A stretch of DNA of 64,000 nt, taken from an uncultured Poribacteria bacterium (GTDB lineage: Bacteria; Poribacteria; WGA-4E; WGA-3G). The notes beneath the pieces are model-generated. The model ran no database searches, was not told the DNA's origin, and saw only the letters and a program-made list of their open reading frames with translations. This document shows, one piece after another, positions 60,340 through 64,000 of the stretch (within the stretch, counting starts at the first letter, position 1; each line of letters begins with the position of its first letter). The stretch is taken from NCBI GenBank assembly GCA_951812525.1, contig OX638316.1:3838506-3902505 (forward strand), in the 5' to 3' direction. The position numbers were made by a program, and so were the translations under genes.

Positions 60340-61455
60340 TTAAATTTTTCCCTCACGTATGGTTAATTCCGTCTTTAATTTCGTATCTCCTATGAACTTT
60401 GTTCCGTGTGAGTCAAAGTATTCAAACTGACCTTCAAGGATATCAAACACAGCGACATCGGCGACAGTGCCAACTTTCAGGTTACCGAGTTGTTCTTCAC
60501 GTTGGATGGCTTTTGCAGCACTAAATGTTGCTTTCTCGATCACGTCCGCAAGCGATAGACCTAAGTGCATCAGTTTCGACAACGTGGTCGGGAGATCGTA
60601 GACGGGTCCGTTGATATTTCCAGTGTGTAGGTCTGTGCTGATGACATCGGAGATGAATCCCTGTTCCATGGCACGTTGTGCGACTTCATAGCGGAAACTT
60701 CCGGCTCCGTGTCCGACATCAAAGATAATACCATCTTCACGCGCTTTCCACGCTTCAGGAATGATTCTGCCTTTTTCGTCAATGATGTTATCACCGTTGC
60801 CTTGGAAACAGTGGGTAATCACATCGCCTGGACGGAGTAATCCCAAAATTTCTGGGAGCGGCACACCGGCACCGATATGGCACATGACAGATGTCTCTGA
60901 GCGTTCTGCTGCTTGGATGGCAAGTTTTAAGGGTTCAGTGCCGTTATCGCCGACCTGCATTTTGCCTTGACGCACTTTGACACCGACAGTTATATCTCGA
61001 TGCTTTTGTAAGGTTTCCGCAACCTGTTCTGGGCTGGCATAAGCGATGTCGGTCATCTCGCCTAACGGTCCGTAGACGAGTCCGATCCCTGAGATATGGA
61101 TGTAGGTGAGAATGTTTGTCTGTGCGGGTTCGGCGATGAATTCTCGGAAACCGGGGAATGTGACCCAACTCGGGCTGCCTGCATCGACAACCGTGGTTGT
61201 TCCTGCTGTTGTGCAGACGGCATCGGCTCTGATACCCCACGTGGTTACACCGTGATAGACGTGTGTGTGGATATCAATGAGTCCTGGTGTAACGTATTTA
61301 TCTTTAACAGAGATGGTCTGTGTTGCTGCGCGTTCTGGAATATCTGTTTCAATCGCTGTGATAGTGCCGTCAGTGATCGCGACATCGCGCACGGCGTTTA
61401 AGCCTTGTGCGGCATCAATGACAGTGCCACCTTTTAGCAAAAGGTCGTACTTCAT
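60340..61455 (-). CDS. Amidohydrolase/deacetylase family metallohydrolase
   Basis: A 371-residue amidohydrolase. The beta-sandwich opens YDLLLKGGTVIDAAQGL; metal ligands are HTH in GLIDIHTHVYHG, the carbamylated Lys in VGVKVRQG, His in MCHIGAGV and ITHCFQGN, and Asp in STDLHTGN. This is the Atu3266/EF0837-type group within the dihydroorotase-like branch, known for deacetylating or hydrolysing N-acyl D-amino acids and similar amides; the exact substrate is not deducible. The start is ATG 61455 with AGGA-like sequence upstream. Confidence 0.88.
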   Translation of the reverse strand: MKYDLLLKGGTVIDAAQGLNAVRDVAITDGTITAIETDIPERAATQTISVKDKYVTPGLIDIHTHVYHGVTTWGIRADAVCTTAGTTTVVDAGSPSWVTFPGFREFIAEPAQTNILTYIHISGIGLVYGPLGEMTDIAYASPEQVAETLQKHRDITVGVKVRQGKMQVGDNGTEPLKLAIQAAERSETSVMCHIGAGVPLPEILGLLRPGDVITHCFQGNGDNIIDEKGRIIPEAWKAREDGIIFDVGHGAGSFRYEVAQRAMEQGFISDVISTDLHTGNINGPVYDLPTTLSKLMHLGLSLADVIEKATFSAAKAIQREEQLGNLKVGTVADVAVFDILEGQFEYFDSHGTKFIGDTKLKTELTIREGKI

Positions 61456-61470
61456 ATCTGTTCCTTGGCT

Positions 61471-61513
61471 ATAGGAGGATGTTGGGTTTCACTGTGCTCA
61501 ACCCAACCTACGA
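61471..61513. repeat. Inverted repeat upstream of the amidohydrolase gene
   Basis: GTTGGGTT (61481-61488) and AACCCAAC (61500-61507) form an 8-base stem with an 11-base loop. It may be another dispersed palindrome and lies in the leader between queE and the amidohydrolase gene. Confidence 0.6.
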
Positions 61514-61549
61514 TTCTCGGTACGTTTTTCTGTAACCGGTAACGTTTTT

Positions 61550-62230
61550 TTAGACCCCGCGTTTATCGCCCCATATATCCACGTGTGTACGCGGGGAATA
61601 GCGATATCCGTTCTCTTTACAAAGTTCAACCAACCATTGCTGTTTTTGTTGGAGTTCGGCAGGCGTTACGCCTTGTGGCATCAGCAGGATAGTCTCTGCA
61701 GGGATACCAATTTCCGTCTGCAACACTTGAATCTCAGCCAAGTCTTCAGGGGTATCCACGACAAACTTCACTTGGCACGGGTAGGTATCTAAAAACTTGC
61801 GGATAACGTCGGGGCGGATACGCTCGCGCTCGTGGCGCTTGAAGAAACGGTTGTTTGTCGGCGGATTGGAATTTTGCAGCTTGGGACTCATGGAAATAAG
61901 GTGAGCGGCGACATCCGCGAAGATCGTCGCATTCGTTTCGATCGTAATGTGGTGTCCCTGTTTATCTAATGCTTCACAGAGTGCAATCAATTCTTTTGTT
62001 TGAATAAACGGCTCGCCGCCGGTGATGACGACGTGCTTACATCCGTATTTTGAAATAGCAGCGACGCTTTCAGCGACAGAGATGTCCCGGTTTTCGGGAT
62101 TCCAAGATGTGTAAGGTGTATCACACCAAACACATCTCAGATTGCAATAACTCGTTCGGAAGAAAACAGAGGGAACTCCAATAAGTTGTCCTTCCCCCTG
62201 GATTGTATAGAAGAGTTCGCTGAATTTCAT
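61550..62230 (-). CDS. queE: 7-carboxy-7-deazaguanine synthase QueE
   Basis: A 226-residue radical SAM enzyme of queuosine/7-deazapurine synthesis. The start at 62230 has AGGA 8 bases upstream and gives the standard beginning MKFSELFYTIQGEG; the frame's first start adds 22 unlikely residues. C29-x3-C33-x2-C36 (CNLRCVWCD) is the cluster motif, and VVITGGEPF the SAM-binding GGE. It makes CDG from carboxytetrahydropterin. No queC, queD or queF is present nearby. Confidence 0.92.
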   Translation of the reverse strand: MKFSELFYTIQGEGQLIGVPSVFFRTSYCNLRCVWCDTPYTSWNPENRDISVAESVAAISKYGCKHVVITGGEPFIQTKELIALCEALDKQGHHITIETNATIFADVAAHLISMSPKLQNSNPPTNNRFFKRHERERIRPDVIRKFLDTYPCQVKFVVDTPEDLAEIQVLQTEIGIPAETILLMPQGVTPAELQQKQQWLVELCKENGYRYSPRTHVDIWGDKRGV

Positions 62231-62367
62231 GATTCTATTCCTCGCCAAGCGTTTAATCAGGTATCTTACGGTATTGTTTACCATTACCGTAGACATCCGA
62301 AGTAGCGAGGCACAGGGACCTCGCCTAACACGATTGGTCGATGCGAGGTAGCGATTTCTGCGAACGA

Positions 62368-62739
62368 TTACATCTCAATGAGCTCAATCTGAACGTTGTC
62401 AGGCCCCTTGAAAAACGCCATCATCAGCCCCTGCGGTTTCAGATCTTCGAGTTCTGCCCCTTTCGCTTGCAGATCAGCGACGGTAGCATCAAGGTCGTCG
62501 ACAGTGAATGCGAGTTGGTAAACACCCCAACGGTTGTTTCCGCTGGTATCTTCTACTTCCATATCTCCTAATTTAGGTGAGAGAAAGATCCGTTCCCCGC
62601 CGATCTCCATGCGTACGATTTTCAGACCTCGGACATCGACAACTTCTGTGACTTTACCGTCAAACATCTTTTCATAATAACTGACTGCGCCGTCCAGATC
62701 CTCGCACCGAAGATGGACGTGGTGAAATGTAACTGCCAT
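62368..62739 (-). CDS. VOC family (glyoxalase-like) protein
   Basis: A 123-residue single vicinal-oxygen-chelate domain pair. FHHVHLRCEDLDGAVSYYEK is the first beta-alpha-beta unit with a His ligand, and YQLAFTVDDLDATVADLQAK the second; a Glu in VQIELIEM closes the metal site. It may be a dioxygenase, glyoxalase, epimerase or drug-binding protein; no function can be chosen. A strong promoter lies at 62813-62841. Confidence 0.85.
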   Translation of the reverse strand: MAVTFHHVHLRCEDLDGAVSYYEKMFDGKVTEVVDVRGLKIVRMEIGGERIFLSPKLGDMEVEDTSGNNRWGVYQLAFTVDDLDATVADLQAKGAELEDLKPQGLMMAFFKGPDNVQIELIEM

Positions 62740-62812
62740 TGTAAGAATTTCCTTTCCTTAGAAGAGGCGCGCCTAACAAGCGCGCGATTCAAAACATGGT
62801 ACAAGATATGCT

Positions 62813-62841
62813 ATTATCACATAACCTTTTGATTGTGTCAA
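62813..62841 (-). promoter_or_regulatory. Extended -10 sigma70 promoter for the VOC gene
   Basis: Minus strand: TTGACA (62841-62836, consensus), 17-base spacer, GATAAT (62818-62813, five of six) preceded by TGT. It lies 74 bases before the VOC start. Confidence 0.68.
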
Positions 62842-62871
62842 ATAATTTTTCGGTTAGCTCAAAGATGTCAA

Positions 62872-62890
62872 AATCAGGATTTTCAGGATT
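62872..62890 (+). repeat. Dispersed AATCAGGATT-type repeat
   Basis: AATCAGGATT followed by TTCAGGATT. A related copy lies at 63837-63855 (AATCAGGATT, then TACAGGATT). The unit is itself a near-direct repeat of CAGGATT. Confidence 0.65.
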
Positions 62891-63422
62891 CGTTGGCTGT
62901 CGGTGGTCAGCAGTCAGCAATCAGCGGTAAGGATAGGAAGCCTCGTCAGCCGATGGACATATCCCCAGTAGTACAATTATTGAAGTGCGCTGAACAATTT
63001 TTGCACATCTATGATAGGAGAACAGGACGCATTTTCTCAACAATCCGGTGTTTTTTCGGATAGATGAGCGTTTCCATCCCTTTCGATAAAGCCAGTGTGT
63101 GCCTGTGTTTTTGATACGGATAGTTAAATGCCTATTAAAAATTTGAATAAAAATTTGAAGAGTTAGTCGGAGGAGAGGTTTAATAAATGTAATGGCATGA
63201 AATTTGCTACATTACAACGGGTGTCCCCTGAAAGATTTTAGCATTACGCGTTCTGGTGTGCTAAAAATTAGGACGAATCTGAGTGTAATAAGTAGGTTAA
63301 AAAAACGAACTTTTTTCGATAAAATCGGACTAAGTAAACGAAAACTAAAATTACACGTTTGAATAATCAAAAGGCAAAATTAACATTCATAATGTTTAAA
63401 AATAAAAAACAGGAGCAAAAAA

Positions 63423-63764
63423 ATGACTACGCAAATTCGCCAACAAAATGGCATCTCAATTTTGGAACCCAGTGGAAAGATCGTAGGACACTCCGTTTCA
63501 GAATTACGGGAAGCAATCTTGCCACACATAGAGGCTTCCGATGCACCACGTATCCTCATCAATTTCGAGAAGGTCAGTATGATTGATAGTTCAGGGCTTG
63601 GGACGCTTATGGAGGCACGTGCCGCGGCGACACGGAAGAATGGTCGTATGGGTGCGATCCATGTCGGAAGACACATCAAAAATCTGGTCGTTCTGAGTCG
63701 GGTGGTCAATCTCTTTGAACATTACGACAGCGAGGACGATGCGGTTTCGGGACTGTCAGCCTAA
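63423..63764 (+). CDS. STAS domain anti-sigma factor antagonist
   Basis: A 113-residue SpoIIAA-like STAS protein. ILEPSGKIVGHSVSELREAI begins the fold and VSMIDSSGLGTLMEARAAAT carries the conserved Asp-Ser-Ser-Gly loop in which the phosphorylatable Ser lies. Such proteins bind anti-sigma kinases (RsbW/SpoIIAB type) in partner-switching control. AGGAG lies 7 bases before the ATG and a strong terminator follows. No kinase or phosphatase partner is in view, though the next gene starts 223 bases on. Confidence 0.93.
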   Translation: MTTQIRQQNGISILEPSGKIVGHSVSELREAILPHIEASDAPRILINFEKVSMIDSSGLGTLMEARAAATRKNGRMGAIHVGRHIKNLVVLSRVVNLFEHYDSEDDAVSGLSA

Positions 63765-63788
63765 AATCTACATTCAATTAAAAGCAGA

Positions 63789-63818
63789 GGGAATCGGTTT
63801 TACCGGTTCCCTTTTTTT
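63789..63818 (+). terminator. Rho-independent terminator after the STAS gene
   Basis: 9-base stem (63789-63797 with 63803-63811, one G-U wobble), 5-base loop, seven T at 63812-63818; 24 bases after the STAS stop. Confidence 0.88.
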
Positions 63819-63836
63819 GTGGTTGTGGGTTGTCAG

Positions 63837-63864
63837 AATCAGGATTTACAGGATTTAGGGATTT
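63837..63864 (+). repeat. Second copy of the AATCAGGATT-type repeat
   Basis: AATCAGGATTTACAGGATTT followed by AGGGATTT, related to the copy at 62872-62890. Confidence 0.6.
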
Positions 63865-63986
63865 GCAAGATATTGAACCTGCATGCTGCTGACGGGCAAT
63901 TAATTGCCCACTACGAGCGAGGGTTTGACAAATCGTTGGAATGCTGGTATCATGTCCTGAATCGTTCATTTGGAAGGGATCATCAG

Positions 63987-64000
63987 ATGTCGCTTGAGGA
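63987..64000 (+). CDS. Start of a gene running off the window
   Basis: ATG at 63987 with GGAAGG about 9 bases upstream; only MSLE is visible. The frame is open to the edge. Too little sequence to name it. Confidence 0.4.

Larger units (their letters stand above)
62740..63422. other. Long intergenic region between the VOC and STAS genes
   Basis: 683 bases. It holds the VOC promoter, a copy of the 'AATCAGGATT' repeat (62872-62890), a 'cagtcagcaatcagcgg' segment, and two hairpins upstream of the STAS gene: TGTAATG/CATTACA (63188-63194, 63210-63216) and TTTTAGCA/TGCTAAAA (63237-63244, 63259-63266). No coding region was recognised. The hairpins could form a structured STAS leader. Confidence 0.55.

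Noticed and set aside
1-64000. tRNA or rRNA genes
   Set aside because: Intergenic regions were read for cloverleaf ends and rRNA-like sequence on both strands; none was convincing. A tRNAscan-SE run would be decisive.

Overview
The window looks like a piece of chromosome from a Candidatus Poribacteria-type bacterium. That assignment is inference from gene content: five 2-oxoglutarate/Fe(II) oxygenases, four of them of the phytanoyl-CoA dioxygenase (PhyH) type; three Gfo/Idh/MocA dehydrogenases; two sugar-phosphate isomerase-like TIM barrels; a sulfotransferase; exported LamG, WD40-dockerin and CotH proteins; the futalosine menaquinone pathway; and short palindromic repeats scattered between genes. 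No rRNA, tRNA, CRISPR array, insertion sequence or phage gene was seen. TGA, TAA and TAG are all used as stops, and TTG starts are fairly common.

Layout. 1-12.6 kb: accessory metabolism: sulfotransferase end, Gfo/Idh/MocA, HAD hydrolase, GDPD, TolB-like protein, an oxygenase/aspartokinase run (phyH-lysC-phyH-2OG oxygenase), ThuA, an M24 protein with an altered metal site, a LamG protein and a broken lipoprotein gene. 12.8-20.5 kb: an orphan ECF sigma factor, then a likely five-gene operon (ECF sigma, anti-sigma with two zinc fingers, RseB-like sensor, dienelactone hydrolase, SDR), then CotH. 20.5-25.7 kb: DUF4956, a small exported protein, a ferric-iron ABC transporter (fbpA, fbpB) and a two-domain multicopper oxidase. 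25.9-30.7 kb: a minus-strand operon alternating PhyH and Gfo/Idh/MocA genes. 30.9-36.5 kb: sbcD, sbcC and a TIM-barrel isomerase.

36.6-40 kb: menaquinone and iron genes on the minus strand (mqnE, mqnA, fur, an IscU-like scaffold, an A-type Fe-S carrier). They are separated from a plus-strand operon (isomerase, SAM hydroxide adenosyltransferase, trpS) by what looks like a bidirectional promoter with shared -10 bases. 42.9-45.6 kb: a 14-repeat WD40 protein with dockerin-like and C-terminal sorting-like modules. 45.8-58.3 kb: a long minus-strand housekeeping run, in transcription order rpsB, tsf, frr, cdsA, dxr, rseP, uracil-DNA glycosylase, priA, aldolase-like gene, ATP-grasp gene. pyrH and uppS are missing from their usual places. 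58.8-64 kb: a kinase-like protein, a small membrane protein, an amidohydrolase, queE, a VOC protein, a STAS protein and the start of another gene.

The strongest candidate for something new is the ATP-grasp gene at 45827-47089. It has one in-frame TGA at codon 304, intact coding on both sides, and a hairpin downstream whose position and apical loop fit a bacterial SECIS element. It could be a selenoprotein; a point mutation or sequencing error is the main alternative. Other notable points are an IscU-like protein lacking two of the three scaffold cysteines, the M24 protein with two replaced metal ligands, the shared-base bidirectional promoter, and the rpsB stop codon that lies inside a tandem repeat.
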